A stretch of DNA of 64,000 nucleotides from Microbacterium sp. LWO12-1.2 (GTDB lineage Bacteria; Actinomycetota; Actinomycetes; Actinomycetales; Microbacteriaceae), in NCBI RefSeq assembly GCF_040675875.1, contig NZ_JBEGII010000001.1:1984001-2048000 (forward strand), read 5' to 3'. Position 1 is the stretch's first letter. Every line of letters starts with the position of its first letter. Below the pieces are notes generated by a model, which saw only the letters and a list, made by a program, of their open reading frames with translations, searched no databases and had not been told where the DNA came from. Positions 53,887-62,628 of this stretch are shown here, piece after piece. The translations under genes and the position numbers were made by a program.

Positions 53887-55268
53887 GCACCACACGCAAC
53901 GAAGCCGAACTCCAGGCGATGGCCAAAGACCATCTCTGGATGCATTTCACCCGACAGTCCACGATGGAGAAGTCCGGTGTGCCGATCATCGTCAAGGGTG
54001 ACGGGCACCACATCTGGGACTCGAAGGGCAAGCAGTACTTCGATGGTCTCGCTGGTCTCTTCGTCGTCAACGCCGGACACGGTCGCCGTCGTCTCGCGGA
54101 GGCCGCGGCGAAGCAGGCGTCGGAGCTGGCCTTCTTCCCGCTGTGGTCGTATGCGCACCCCGCCGCGATCGAGCTCGCCGACCGCCTCGCCGATGAGGCA
54201 CCGGGTGACCTGAACCGCGTCTTCTTCTCCACCGGAGGCGGCGAGGCCGTCGAGACCGCCTTCAAGCTCGCCAAGCACTACTGGAAGCTGATGGGCAAGC
54301 CCACCAAGCACAAGGTGATCTCGCGCTCGGTCGCCTATCACGGCACCCCGCAGGGCGCTCTCGCCATCACCGGCATCCCGGCGATGAAGTCGATGTTCGA
54401 GCCGGTCACCCCCGGCGGATTCCGCGTGCCGAACACCAACTTCTACCGCGCGGCGGAGATGGGTGGGCCGGCCGACGACCTCGAGGCCTTCGGCCGCTGG
54501 GCCGCCGATCGCATCGAGGAGATGATCCTCTTCGAAGGCGCCGACACGGTCGCCGCGGTCTTCCTCGAGCCGGTGCAGAACTCCGGCGGATGCTTCCCGC
54601 CCCCTCCCGGCTACTTCGCCCGCGTGCGCGAGATCTGCGACCGCCACGACGTGCTGTTGGTGTCCGACGAGGTCATCTGCGCGTTCGGCCGCCTCGGCCA
54701 CACGTTCGCGTGCACGGGCCTCGGCTACGTGCCCGACATGATCACGTGCGCCAAGGGCATGACGAGCGGCTACTCCCCCATCGGGGCCACCATCGTCAGC
54801 GACCGCATCTACGAGCCCTTCTCGAAGGGCGACATGTCGTTCCCACACGGGTACACGTTCGGCGGCCACCCGGTTTCGGCGGCGGTCGCGCTCGAGAACC
54901 TCGCGATCTTCGACGAGGAGGGGCTGAACCAGCGCGTGCGCGAGAACTCGCCGCTGTTCCGCGCCGAGCTCGAGAAGCTGCTCGACATCCCGATCGTCGG
55001 CGACGTGCGCGGCGACGGCTACTTCTTCGGCATCGAGCTCGTGAAGGACAAGGCCACCAAGGAGACGTTCGACGACGCGGAGTCCGAGCGGCTGCTGCGC
55101 GGCTTCCTCTCCCCCGCCCTGTTCGAAGCGGGCCTCTACTGCCGAGCGGATGACCGGGGCGACCCCGTGATCCAGCTCGCGCCGCCGCTCACGGTCGGTC
55201 AGCCGGAGTTCCGCGAGATCGAACAGATCCTGCGCGACGTGCTCACCCGGGCTCAGTCGGTGCTCTGA
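53883..55268 (+). CDS. Class III PLP-dependent aminotransferase (omega-amino acid/polyamine type)
   Basis: 461 aa. HHIWDSKGKQYFDGLAGLFVVNAGHGRRRLAEAA is the N-terminal signature, FFSTGGGEAVETAFKLAKHYW binds PLP phosphate, VLLVSDEVICAFGRLG holds the PLP-ring Asp, and DMITCAKGMTSGYSPIGA carries the PLP Lys (Lys291). The type covers beta-alanine:pyruvate, putrescine and 4-aminobutyrate transaminases. ATG 53883 overlaps the Lrp gene by 4 bp, so sensing and degrading an amine or omega-amino acid are linked. Exact amine donor not determined. Confidence 0.92.
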   Translation: MSTTRNEAELQAMAKDHLWMHFTRQSTMEKSGVPIIVKGDGHHIWDSKGKQYFDGLAGLFVVNAGHGRRRLAEAAAKQASELAFFPLWSYAHPAAIELADRLADEAPGDLNRVFFSTGGGEAVETAFKLAKHYWKLMGKPTKHKVISRSVAYHGTPQGALAITGIPAMKSMFEPVTPGGFRVPNTNFYRAAEMGGPADDLEAFGRWAADRIEEMILFEGADTVAAVFLEPVQNSGGCFPPPPGYFARVREICDRHDVLLVSDEVICAFGRLGHTFACTGLGYVPDMITCAKGMTSGYSPIGATIVSDRIYEPFSKGDMSFPHGYTFGGHPVSAAVALENLAIFDEEGLNQRVRENSPLFRAELEKLLDIPIVGDVRGDGYFFGIELVKDKATKETFDDAESERLLRGFLSPALFEAGLYCRADDRGDPVIQLAPPLTVGQPEFREIEQILRDVLTRAQSVL

Positions 55269-55280
55269 GGCGCTCGCGCG

Positions 55281-55670
55281 CTACAGTCCCTCGTCCTCCG
55301 CCGCGGGGACGAGGGACTTCAGGATCGTCGCATGACGGACGAGGAACGCCCGTTCATCGAGCTTCTTGCGACGCAGCCACGACGTGACCTCGCTGTTGTT
55401 CTTGCTCGCGTTGCATGACGCGCACGCCGGCACCACGTTGTCCAGCGTGTACCGGCCGCCCCGAGAGACGGGCATGATGCAATCGCGCTGCAGGGCCGGC
55501 GCCGGGTTCTGGCAGTAGGCGCAGCCCTCCCACGCGTCCATCAGCGCCTGCCACTGGTCTGGGGTGAGATCGTTGTCCACCCGCGACAGTCGGTTCTGTC
55601 TGCGGCGGGCATAGCGCGTGCGGGCGGCAGGCGTGCGCGCGGAGGCGGGGACCTTGCGACGGGCGGGCAT
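55281..55670 (-). CDS. HNH-like nuclease-fold protein with altered first His
   Basis: 129 aa, basic N-terminus (MPARRKVPASARTPAARTRYARRR). The HNH zinc-knuckle frame is clear: CAYC, then PVSRGGRYTLDNVVPACASCNASKNN with the second CxxC. Where HNH nucleases have a conserved His (as in DHxxP), this protein reads RDCIMPVSRGG, so Cys replaces the general-base His. ATG 55670 has TACCGT (55677-55682) 6 nt upstream and is probably leaderless. It may be a weak or inactive nuclease, or a DNA-binding derivative. Confidence 0.85.
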   Translation of the reverse strand: MPARRKVPASARTPAARTRYARRRQNRLSRVDNDLTPDQWQALMDAWEGCAYCQNPAPALQRDCIMPVSRGGRYTLDNVVPACASCNASKNNSEVTSWLRRKKLDERAFLVRHATILKSLVPAAEDEGL

Positions 55671-55731
55671 GCGCTTACGGTACCGCGGCGGTGGGGGGAT
55701 CCTGTGGTGTGAATCGCCTCGACTCTGTTCT

Positions 55732-56817
55732 CTACCGGGCGCGGAGCGATGTCGTGCCGTCGCCGACGAATCCCCGCGCGCGCAGGCGTGGCATCACCTC
55801 ATCGCACAGCAGCTCGACAGAGCGCCACGATCCCACCGGAAACGCGATGAAGCCGTCGATGGCCCGTGCTTCCGCGCGAGCGACGATGGACGCCACCGCA
55901 TCCTCCGGGGTTCCTACGACCGACCAGTGGGGTCCCGCGCTTCGTCGTTGCCCGCTCGGCGGGTACGTCGCCCGCTCGATCGCGGCAGCCTCACCCCTCG
56001 TTCCGGCCAGCACCAGAGACAGTCCGGGGAGCAGCAAGGGCCGGTCGCGCCGCCCCGCGTCCTTCGCCGCGGCTCGGACGGCTGCGCGCTGCGACACCCC
56101 CGACTCGATTTCGATGGCCGAAGCGAACATCGCATCGGCGCGTCGTCCTGTCAGCGCGATCGTCGATTCCCCGCCTCCCGCGACCATGAGCGGGAGGGGC
56201 CGCGGCGTCGGCACCGGAAGCGGGAGCGGCCCGGCGACCCGGAAGTTCTCTCCCGCATGATTCGTGGGGCGCACCCGCTCGACGTCGACGAGCACACCGG
56301 AATCGCGGTCGACCTGCATCGCCGCCGCGGGGAATCCTGCACGCAGCGACTCGACGACGTCGATCAGCTCCTCGGCCCGCCGCCATCGTGCGACAGAGTC
56401 CGGAAGACGCTCGACCGAGAACTGCTCGTCGCCGGAACGCGACGTGACCACGTTCCACCCGATGCGCCCTGGTGCCAGATGCTCCAGGGACACGAGCTGC
56501 CTGGCGACCGGATACGGCTCAGAGAAGGTGGCCGACACCGTCACCACAAGCCCGATCCGTCGAGTGGCGCCGGCCAGCTGCGCCGCCTGCACGATCGGGT
56601 CCAGACCGAGGTGCGCGGGATCGCTCCCGATCGTGCCCAGGGGCAGCGTGAGCGCATCGGGACGGAAAGCCACGTCGAAGCCCGCACGCTCGGCGCGCAC
56701 CACGGCATCGATGATCGGACCGCCCGACAGCAGCTCCTCCGCCCGTGAGTCCTCGCGCCGCCAGGCCTGGCCGCGCATCCAGGTCGGCGCGATCGAGAAC
56801 CCCGCCACCAGCGTCAT
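55732..56817 (-). CDS. LLM class flavin-dependent oxidoreductase in a siderophore ABC operon
   Basis: 361 aa luciferase-like monooxygenase of the NtaA/SnaA group. FDVAFRPDALTLPLG, TRRIGLVVTVSATFSEPY and GRIGWNVVTSRSGDEQFSVERLPDSVARW are family segments; MVAGGGESTIALTGRRADAMF follows. ATG 56817 overlaps the stop of the iron-siderophore ATPase gene by 4 bp, placing it at the end of that operon. It may modify or break down the imported iron chelate, or supply oxidised ligand; this rests only on linkage. A frame to 57291 is rejected. Confidence 0.88.
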   Translation of the reverse strand: MTLVAGFSIAPTWMRGQAWRREDSRAEELLSGGPIIDAVVRAERAGFDVAFRPDALTLPLGTIGSDPAHLGLDPIVQAAQLAGATRRIGLVVTVSATFSEPYPVARQLVSLEHLAPGRIGWNVVTSRSGDEQFSVERLPDSVARWRRAEELIDVVESLRAGFPAAAMQVDRDSGVLVDVERVRPTNHAGENFRVAGPLPLPVPTPRPLPLMVAGGGESTIALTGRRADAMFASAIEIESGVSQRAAVRAAAKDAGRRDRPLLLPGLSLVLAGTRGEAAAIERATYPPSGQRRSAGPHWSVVGTPEDAVASIVARAEARAIDGFIAFPVGSWRSVELLCDEVMPRLRARGFVGDGTTSLRAR

Positions 56818-57626
56818 ACGATCGCCTCGTCGTCTGCGGAGGAGAGAGGGGCGATGGGCACCACCATCGGCGTCCCCGTGACAGGATGCCGCTGCACCAG
56901 CGCCTCCAATCCGAACGCCTCGGCGACCAGACCGGCTGTCATCACCTGCTCCGGAGCGCCGGTCGCGAGCACACGCCCCTCCCGCATGACCACCAGATGG
57001 TCGGCGTAGCGGCATGCCTGGTCGAGGTCGTGCAGCACCAGCACCACCGTGCGTCCCTGCTCCCTGTTGAGCCGCCGGCAGAGCTCCAACACCTCGAGCT
57101 GGTGGGCGATGTCGAGGTATGTGGTCGGCTCGTCGAGCAGCATCACCGGAGTCTCCTGCGCCAGCAGCATCGCGATCCACGCGCGCTGCCGCTGCCCGCC
57201 GGAGAGCTCGTCCACCGGACGATCGCGCAGCACTGCCACCCCCGTCGAACGCATCGCCCGGTTCACGGCATCCGCATCCTCCGACGACCACTGCTGCAGC
57301 AGCCGCTGATGCGGATACCGTCCGCGCGCCACCAGCTCCGCCACCGTCACCCCTCCCGGGGCGGTCGCCGCCTGCGGCAGGAATCCCACCCGACGCGCGA
57401 GCGCTTTCGGCGCAAACGACCTGACGTCCTCACCACCGAGCATCACCCTGCCGGATGCGGGTGAGAGCAGCCGCGCGAGTCCCCGCAACAGTGTCGACTT
57501 CCCGCAGGCGTTCGCCCCGAGGATCACGGTGATCCTGCCTTCGGGGAGCGTCACGTCCAGATGGTCGACGATCGTCCGGTCGTCGTACCGCAGCGTCAGC
57601 CCCTCGGCCACCATCGAATCCGACAT
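56814..57626 (-). CDS. Iron-siderophore ABC transporter ATP-binding protein (FecE/FepC-like)
   Basis: 270 aa ABC ATPase: Walker A GANACGKST, signature LSGGQRQRAWIA, Walker B VMLLDEPTTYLDIAHQLEVL, switch His in VLVLHDLDQACRY. The DEPTTYLD form is typical of FecCDE/BtuD systems. ATG 57626 shares its last base with the stop of the permease gene (TGATG). It drives uptake through the two permeases encoded upstream. Confidence 0.94.
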   Translation of the reverse strand: MSDSMVAEGLTLRYDDRTIVDHLDVTLPEGRITVILGANACGKSTLLRGLARLLSPASGRVMLGGEDVRSFAPKALARRVGFLPQAATAPGGVTVAELVARGRYPHQRLLQQWSSEDADAVNRAMRSTGVAVLRDRPVDELSGGQRQRAWIAMLLAQETPVMLLDEPTTYLDIAHQLEVLELCRRLNREQGRTVVLVLHDLDQACRYADHLVVMREGRVLATGAPEQVMTAGLVAEAFGLEALVQRHPVTGTPMVVPIAPLSSADDEAIV

Positions 57627-58705
57627 CAACGCCACCCCTTTCCCTCGGCCGCACCTCGGCTCGGCAACAGCAGCCACAACAGATACAGACCTCCCACGAC
57701 ACCGGTCATCCGGCCGACGGGCACCGCGAACGTCACCGGCAGCAGCTGGGTCACAAGGTCGGCGATCACGAGCAGCGCCGCTCCCATCGCCGCCGCGCCG
57801 ATCACCGGCGGCGCATCCGCGCGCAGCAGCCGCCGCACCAGCTGCGGTGCGGCGAGCGCCACGAACGCGATCGGCCCGACCGCTGCTGTCGCCAGGGCGG
57901 CCAGCACCACGGCGCATCCCACCAGCACGAGTCGCGTGCGCTCCACCCTCACCCCCAGCTGCTCGGCGATGTCGTCGCCGAGCTCCATCAGACTCGCCCG
58001 CCGTGAGAGCAGCAGCACGACCGGGATCACGACAGCGACCCCGGCGAGCACGGGCAGCGTGTGGCTCCACTGACGAGCATCGGGCGAACCGGACAGCCAC
58101 AGGTTCGCCTGGCTCGACGCATCGATGGTGCCGCGCACCAGGAGCAGACCGTTGACCGCTGCGGCGATCGCGCCCACGCCGATGCCGACGAGGATGAGCT
58201 GCCGCCCGGCGATGCCACCGCCGCGTCGTGCGAGCAGCATCACGATGCCGGCGGTGACCACACCGCCCGCGATGGTGCCGAGCGCGACCTGCGTGGGCTG
58301 CGCCCCGAACAGGACGATCTGCACCAGCGCCCCTGTCGCAGCGCCCGTGGTGAAGCCGATGACATCGGGGGATCCGAGCGCGTTGCGGGCAAGCGACTGG
58401 AAGATCGATCCCGACACCCCCAACGCCGCGCCGGCCCCGATCGCGGCGAGCACGCGAGGCAGTCGCACACCCTGCACCGCCCGGATCGTCGTCGGGTCGT
58501 CGGCGATGCCGAAGACGGCGCCTGGCACCGCGTGCAGAGGCACCGGCAGGCTTCCCACCGTCATCGCGATCGCCCCGGCGGCGAGCGCCACGATGGCGAG
58601 CACCGCCGTCACGATGATCGTCCGCGGTCGTACCAGCAGCGTGATCCGGCCGAACCGCAGCACACGACGGCCGCCAGGCGGCACCGTCGTGGTCAGCCCC
58701 GTCAC
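57626..58705 (-). CDS. FecCD-family siderophore ABC transporter permease
   Basis: 359 aa with about ten membrane helices. VRLPRVLAAIGAGAALGVSGSIFQSLARNALGSPDVIGFTTGA is the FecCD signature region, and VGPIAFVALAAPQLVRRLLRADAPPVIGAA is the conserved ATPase-contact segment. GTG 58705 overlaps the preceding permease stop by 4 bp (GTGA). Second permease of the heterodimer. Confidence 0.93.
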   Translation of the reverse strand: MTGLTTTVPPGGRRVLRFGRITLLVRPRTIIVTAVLAIVALAAGAIAMTVGSLPVPLHAVPGAVFGIADDPTTIRAVQGVRLPRVLAAIGAGAALGVSGSIFQSLARNALGSPDVIGFTTGAATGALVQIVLFGAQPTQVALGTIAGGVVTAGIVMLLARRGGGIAGRQLILVGIGVGAIAAAVNGLLLVRGTIDASSQANLWLSGSPDARQWSHTLPVLAGVAVVIPVVLLLSRRASLMELGDDIAEQLGVRVERTRLVLVGCAVVLAALATAAVGPIAFVALAAPQLVRRLLRADAPPVIGAAAMGAALLVIADLVTQLLPVTFAVPVGRMTGVVGGLYLLWLLLPSRGAAEGKGWR

Positions 58706-59754
58706 AATGGAGCCAATCGTCGGCGACGCACCAGCGCCACGAAGAACGGTCCACCGAGGACCGCGACCATGATGCCGACGCCCACCTCGCCGGGGGGTGC
58801 GACCACGCGTCCCAGCACATCCGCGACGAGCACGAGCGCCGCGCCCAGTGCCATGGCAGTCGGCAGCATGCGGTGATGGTCGGAGCCGACCAGCATCCGC
58901 GCCACGTGCGGTGCGGTGAGGCCCACGAACGCGATGGGACCGGCCGCCGCGGTGGCGCCTCCCGCGAGCACGACGACGGCCAGCCCTGCGACCGTCCACA
59001 CGACCGCGGGACGGGACCCCAGCGCGCGCGCTGCTTCGGGACCGAGTGAGGCCGCATCGAGCGCGCGCGACAGCATGAGGGCGAGCACGAGTCCGATCCC
59101 GATCAGCAGCGCGGCGGGTGGGAGCACGTCTCCGTCGCGCCCGGCGAGGGAACCGACCGCCCACGCGCGGTACCGGTCGAACACCATGTCGTCTCCGTTC
59201 ACGATCACGATCTGTGCCAGCGCGCCGAGCACGACGGACAGGGCTGCGCCCGCGAGCACGAGACGCACCGGGTCCGAACCACGACGCACCCCGCCCAGCA
59301 GCATCACCAGAGCCCCGGCGGCGGCGGCGCCGACGAGAGCAGCTCCGAAGTACGCGATCGGGGCGATGGCTCCGGTGAGGGCGATGGCCAGCGCCACCGC
59401 CACCGCAGCACCCGCGTTCACGCCGAGGAGGCCGGGCTCCGCGATCGGGTTGCGCGTGAGCGACTGCATCACGACACCGGCTGCTCCCAGGGCCGCCCCC
59501 ACGAGCAAGGCCAGAGCGGCGCGGGGCAGACGGCGGTTCATCAGCAACAGATGCGCGTCGTCGGAAGGGTCGAACGTCCACACCGCGTTCCACAGGTCGG
59601 CGGGTGCGAGCATCCGGGTCCCGACGATCGAGCTCAGCACGACGAGCGTGCCGATGAGGACGGTCGCGGTGACCAGTACGAGGACGAGACGACCGCGACT
59701 CACGCGTGGCGGAGCGGACGTCGCCTCTTCGGGCGGCAGGGCGGTGTCGATCAT
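58702..59754 (-). CDS. FecCD-family siderophore ABC transporter permease
   Basis: 350 aa. RRLPRAALALLVGAALGAAGVVMQSLTRNPIAEPGLLGVNAGA and AGPIAFVGLTAPHVARMLVGSDHHRMLP are the FecCD signature segments. ATG 59754 lies 50 bp downstream of the binding-protein stop, with a strong stem-loop between. First permease of the heterodimer. Confidence 0.93.
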   Translation of the reverse strand: MIDTALPPEEATSAPPRVSRGRLVLVLVTATVLIGTLVVLSSIVGTRMLAPADLWNAVWTFDPSDDAHLLLMNRRLPRAALALLVGAALGAAGVVMQSLTRNPIAEPGLLGVNAGAAVAVALAIALTGAIAPIAYFGAALVGAAAAGALVMLLGGVRRGSDPVRLVLAGAALSVVLGALAQIVIVNGDDMVFDRYRAWAVGSLAGRDGDVLPPAALLIGIGLVLALMLSRALDAASLGPEAARALGSRPAVVWTVAGLAVVVLAGGATAAAGPIAFVGLTAPHVARMLVGSDHHRMLPTAMALGAALVLVADVLGRVVAPPGEVGVGIMVAVLGGPFFVALVRRRRLAPL

Positions 59755-59764
59755 GGCGTTGCAC

Positions 59765-59800
59765 GATCGACCGGCCGCTCTCCCGAGCGGCCGGTCGATC
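59765..59800 (-). terminator. Intra-operon stem-loop between siderophore-binding protein and permease genes
   Basis: GATCGACCGGCCGCTC (59765-59780) pairs perfectly over 16 bp with GAGCGGCCGGTCGATC (59785-59800), leaving a TCCC loop. It begins 4 bp after the binding-protein stop. Its place in the operon suggests partial termination or mRNA 3' protection, so that more binding protein than permease is made. Confidence 0.75.
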
Positions 59801-59804
59801 CATG

Positions 59805-60797
59805 TCAGGAGAACAGGTCCCTGACGTGCTCGACGATCTCGGTCGAGCTGTACAGATCCATGCGGAACGAGTTCAGGCCGAGGCCGTACACCTGACCGGC
59901 GGCCACCGACGGCACGTTCGCCAGCACGGGGTCGTCGGCGAAGCCCTTCGCCGACTCGTCGTCGGCCGACAGGATGAACGTCGTCTCGCTCGTCAGCTGC
60001 AGCAGGTTCTCGTAGGTCGCCCACACGAAATCGGCTCGCTCCTGCGCCTGGGTGTGCCAGGCCGGATCGGGATCCTCGACCGTGAAGCCGAGCGACTCGA
60101 GCAGGTCCGCGTGCGATCCGCCCGCACGGGCGATCGGGTTGTCCTGGCCGGGACCGTTGAAGGAGATGACATTGGCGGTGCCGTCCGGCACCGTGATGGT
60201 GTCGGCGGTCTCACTCACGAGGGCATCGAAGTCCGCAATCGTGTCCTCGGCCACGGCCTCCAGCCCCGTGGCCTCGCCCAGCTCGACCGCCAGGTCCTGC
60301 CAGGTCTGAGCGCCGTAATCGACCACGATCGTCGGCGCGATCGACTGCAGGTCGGCGACCTGGTCGGTCAGCGCATCGCGTCCGCTCGTGGCCACCACGA
60401 TCAGATCCGGCTCGTTCGCCATCACCGCTTCGAGATCGAACTCGCCGACGCTCCACAGGTTGGCCACGTCGCGCTCGTCCGCGATGTCGGCCCACTGATC
60501 GAACCAGACGCCGCCCACCTGCGATCCGCTCGCCACGACGGGTGCGTCGATCGCGAGCAGCGTGCCGGTGACGGAGACGGCCGTCGACAGGATCCGCTCC
60601 GGCTGGGCCGGGATCTCGGTGGTGGTGCCGTCTGCATTCTCGAAGACGCGCGGCCACTCGGCGGCCGCAGCCGAGGTGTCCTCTTCGGAGGTCTGCTCCT
60701 CGGCGGTGGCGGCACAGCCGGCGAGGGCGAGTGCCCCCGCCAGCACGAGGCCGATCAGGGCCGCCGTGCGGCGGCGCGCGGATGCGTAGATGTTCAT
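59805..60797 (-). CDS. Iron-siderophore ABC transporter substrate-binding lipoprotein
   Basis: 330 aa. Lipobox LAGC (Cys28) after MNIYASARRRTAALIGLVLA; then TAEEQTSEED linker and a FecB/FepB-type fold with ERILSTAVSVTGTLLAID, a NEPDLIVVATSGRD segment and AAGQVYGLGLNSFRMDLYSSTEIVEHV. AAGGA precedes ATG 60797. First gene of the operon, 104 bp from an iron box. It binds an Fe(III)-siderophore; type not known. No biosynthetic genes are present, so it may be a xenosiderophore system. Confidence 0.92.
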   Translation of the reverse strand: MNIYASARRRTAALIGLVLAGALALAGCAATAEEQTSEEDTSAAAAEWPRVFENADGTTTEIPAQPERILSTAVSVTGTLLAIDAPVVASGSQVGGVWFDQWADIADERDVANLWSVGEFDLEAVMANEPDLIVVATSGRDALTDQVADLQSIAPTIVVDYGAQTWQDLAVELGEATGLEAVAEDTIADFDALVSETADTITVPDGTANVISFNGPGQDNPIARAGGSHADLLESLGFTVEDPDPAWHTQAQERADFVWATYENLLQLTSETTFILSADDESAKGFADDPVLANVPSVAAGQVYGLGLNSFRMDLYSSTEIVEHVRDLFS

Positions 60798-60900
60798 GAT
60801 TCCTTCCCATGGCCCCCTGGCCGGAGGCCGGCGGGGCAGTCGTCCGCGGATGCGGGTGCGTACGTCGTCGTCGGCGTGGAGCTCGGGCGCTCCTTGATCG

Positions 60901-60919
60901 AGGTTAGGCTGGCCTTACT
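60901..60919. promoter_or_regulatory. DtxR/IdeR-type iron box
   Basis: AGGTTAGGCTGGCCTTACT matches the TTAGGTTAGGCTAACCTAA-type box, with TTAGGC and GCCTTA as inverted halves. It lies in the divergent region between the siderophore operon and the double-AraC gene, and would repress both when iron is sufficient. Confidence 0.8.
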
Positions 60920-60948
60920 TCACCAGCTGCACCCGGATCGGCACAATC

Positions 60949-62394
60949 TTGTCCACACACCCCACCCCTGTCCTCCAGGCGATCCCTTCTGCCCCGACGC
61001 GCACGGCGATACGGCCGGGAGCACCCGCGCTGGTCTGGATCGCCGCGGGCTCCGCCGAAGCGACGCTCGAATCATCCCGGTGGTCGCTCGATGCCGGGCA
61101 GGCGCTCTGGGTACCCGCAGGCACCAAGGCAGTGGTGCGCGGGGCGGACGGTTGCTGCGTCGTGCCGATCCGCATCCGAGAGGCGGATCACCAGGCCGGT
61201 CCGCGCGCACCTTTCGTCGCCGCCGTCGCTCCGCACGCCGTGTCCGCGCTCCTGACCGCATTCACCCGCAGTCTCGGCGTGCTCCACGGCGGCGGCGTCC
61301 GCGCTGCCGACGTGCTCGGGTGGATCGGGCACCCGACCGCGGCGATCACGGCACCCGCCCTGCCGTCATCCCCGGATCTGCGTCGTATCGCCGGCGCGCT
61401 CCTCGCGGACCCGACGCGTTCCCCCGCGACCGTGGGCGCCGATCACGGGGTCGGTGCGAGCGTACTGGCCAGGCGGTTCCGCGCCGAGACCGGATGGACG
61501 CCGCTGCGCTGGCGCACCAGGCACGTGCTGGGACGCGCCGCCGAAGAGCTGCGACGCGGCCGTCGCGTGGCCCAGGTCGCCGCTGAGCACGGATACGGGA
61601 GCCCGCAGGCGTTCACTCGTGCGTTCCATCGGGAGTGGGGCGTCGCGCCCTCCGAGCTCGCCGAGCGGACCCGCGGAACCGTCGAGGCGCGACGGGGCGG
61701 CACCGAGCTCGGCCCGCAGTGCAACGGGTACCACATCGTGATCTGGGTCGCGGTCGGCAGCATCCAGCTGACCCTCGACGACCGCACAGCCCTCGTCCGC
61801 GCGGGCGACATCGCGTGCCTCCCCGCTGGCACGTCATGCGGCTTCCAGGCAGGCGCCGATGCCGCGGTCATCCCGCTCGGGTGGCTGCCCGGAGGCATCG
61901 ACGTCGGCGCCGGACTCATCGCCCATACGGACGCGCACGCACCTCTCCTGCGTCTTGCCGCCTGGGCCTACGCGGGCGCCGAACCCGTCACGGGCGGCGA
62001 CCCGAGGATCGTGCTGCAGACCCTCCTGCGTCTGGGCGAACCGAACGACATCCCGACGCCGATCGTCGATGCGACATACGCGCTCCTCGGACGCCTGGCG
62101 GAGCAGCCGGAAGACAGCCGGTCGGCCGCTGAGCTCGCCACACAGCTCGGCATGGCCCCCGCCCAGCTCCGCAACGCCGTCGAGGCCCTGACGGGCACGA
62201 CGCTCGCGACGTGGCGCGCCCGCACGCGGATGTCGTGGGCGCGGCGGTTGCTGCGCGAGGGCCTGCATGCGTCGGAGGTCGCGGTCAGGGTCGGGTACGC
62301 CGATGCCGCCGCCTTCAGTCGCGCATTCCGTCGGGCGCACGGCTGCTCGCCCAGAGGATTCTCCACCGCGCACGCCCAGCGCTCTCACACATGA
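60949..62394 (+). CDS. Tandem double AraC-family regulator, TTG start
   Basis: 481 aa in one open frame with two full AraC-type units. Unit 1: cupin-like (about 25-75, WSLDAGQALWVPAGTKAV) and HTH pair (about 144-238, ending QVAAEHGYGSPQAFTRAFHREWGVAPSEL). Unit 2: cupin-like (about 260-310, TALVRAGDIACLPAGTSCGFQ) and HTH pair (about 380-473, ending EVAVRVGYADAAAFSRAFRRAHGCSPRGF). The TTG at 60949 is the first start codon after an in-frame stop at 60895. It begins 30 bp from the iron box, facing the siderophore operon, and is probably its activator. Single units of about 240-300 aa are usual, so this is a fusion or internal duplication. Confidence 0.85.
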   Translation: MSTHPTPVLQAIPSAPTRTAIRPGAPALVWIAAGSAEATLESSRWSLDAGQALWVPAGTKAVVRGADGCCVVPIRIREADHQAGPRAPFVAAVAPHAVSALLTAFTRSLGVLHGGGVRAADVLGWIGHPTAAITAPALPSSPDLRRIAGALLADPTRSPATVGADHGVGASVLARRFRAETGWTPLRWRTRHVLGRAAEELRRGRRVAQVAAEHGYGSPQAFTRAFHREWGVAPSELAERTRGTVEARRGGTELGPQCNGYHIVIWVAVGSIQLTLDDRTALVRAGDIACLPAGTSCGFQAGADAAVIPLGWLPGGIDVGAGLIAHTDAHAPLLRLAAWAYAGAEPVTGGDPRIVLQTLLRLGEPNDIPTPIVDATYALLGRLAEQPEDSRSAAELATQLGMAPAQLRNAVEALTGTTLATWRARTRMSWARRLLREGLHASEVAVRVGYADAAAFSRAFRRAHGCSPRGFSTAHAQRSHT

Positions 62395-62466
62395 CCAGGG
62401 TGTCCGCGAGGCCGAGACAGGATCCCGCTGTCATCCTCGCCCTCGACGGCCCTCCAGAAGAAGCGA

Positions 62467-62495
62467 CGAAAGCCCCGGTGAGACCGGGGCTTTCG
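62467..62495. terminator. Terminator hairpin of the tRNA-Ala gene (also serves the AraC gene)
   Basis: CGAAAGCCCCGGT (62467-62479) pairs perfectly with ACCGGGGCTTTCG (62483-62495) around GAG. It lies 10 nt beyond the 3' end of the minus-strand tRNA and also downstream of the plus-strand AraC gene. Confidence 0.85.
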
Positions 62496-62505
62496 TGTTG
62501 TTCTG

Positions 62506-62578
62506 TGGACCTAAGGGGATTCGAACCCCTGACCTCCTCGATGCGAACGAGGCGCGCTACCAACTGCGCCATAGGCCC
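62506..62578 (-). tRNA. tRNA-Ala (anticodon CGC)
   Basis: 73 nt without encoded CCA. The acceptor stem GGGCCTA/TAGGTCC includes the G3-U70 wobble that marks alanine tRNAs. The anticodon stem CCTCG/CGAGG holds loop TTCGCAT with anticodon CGC; the T arm is AGGGGTTCGAATCCCC. It is read from the minus strand, followed by a terminator hairpin. Confidence 0.96.
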
Positions 62579-62628
62579 GTGAACACCTCTACGCTATCAC
62601 GACGGAAGAGGGCTCTGCGTCACGCCGA

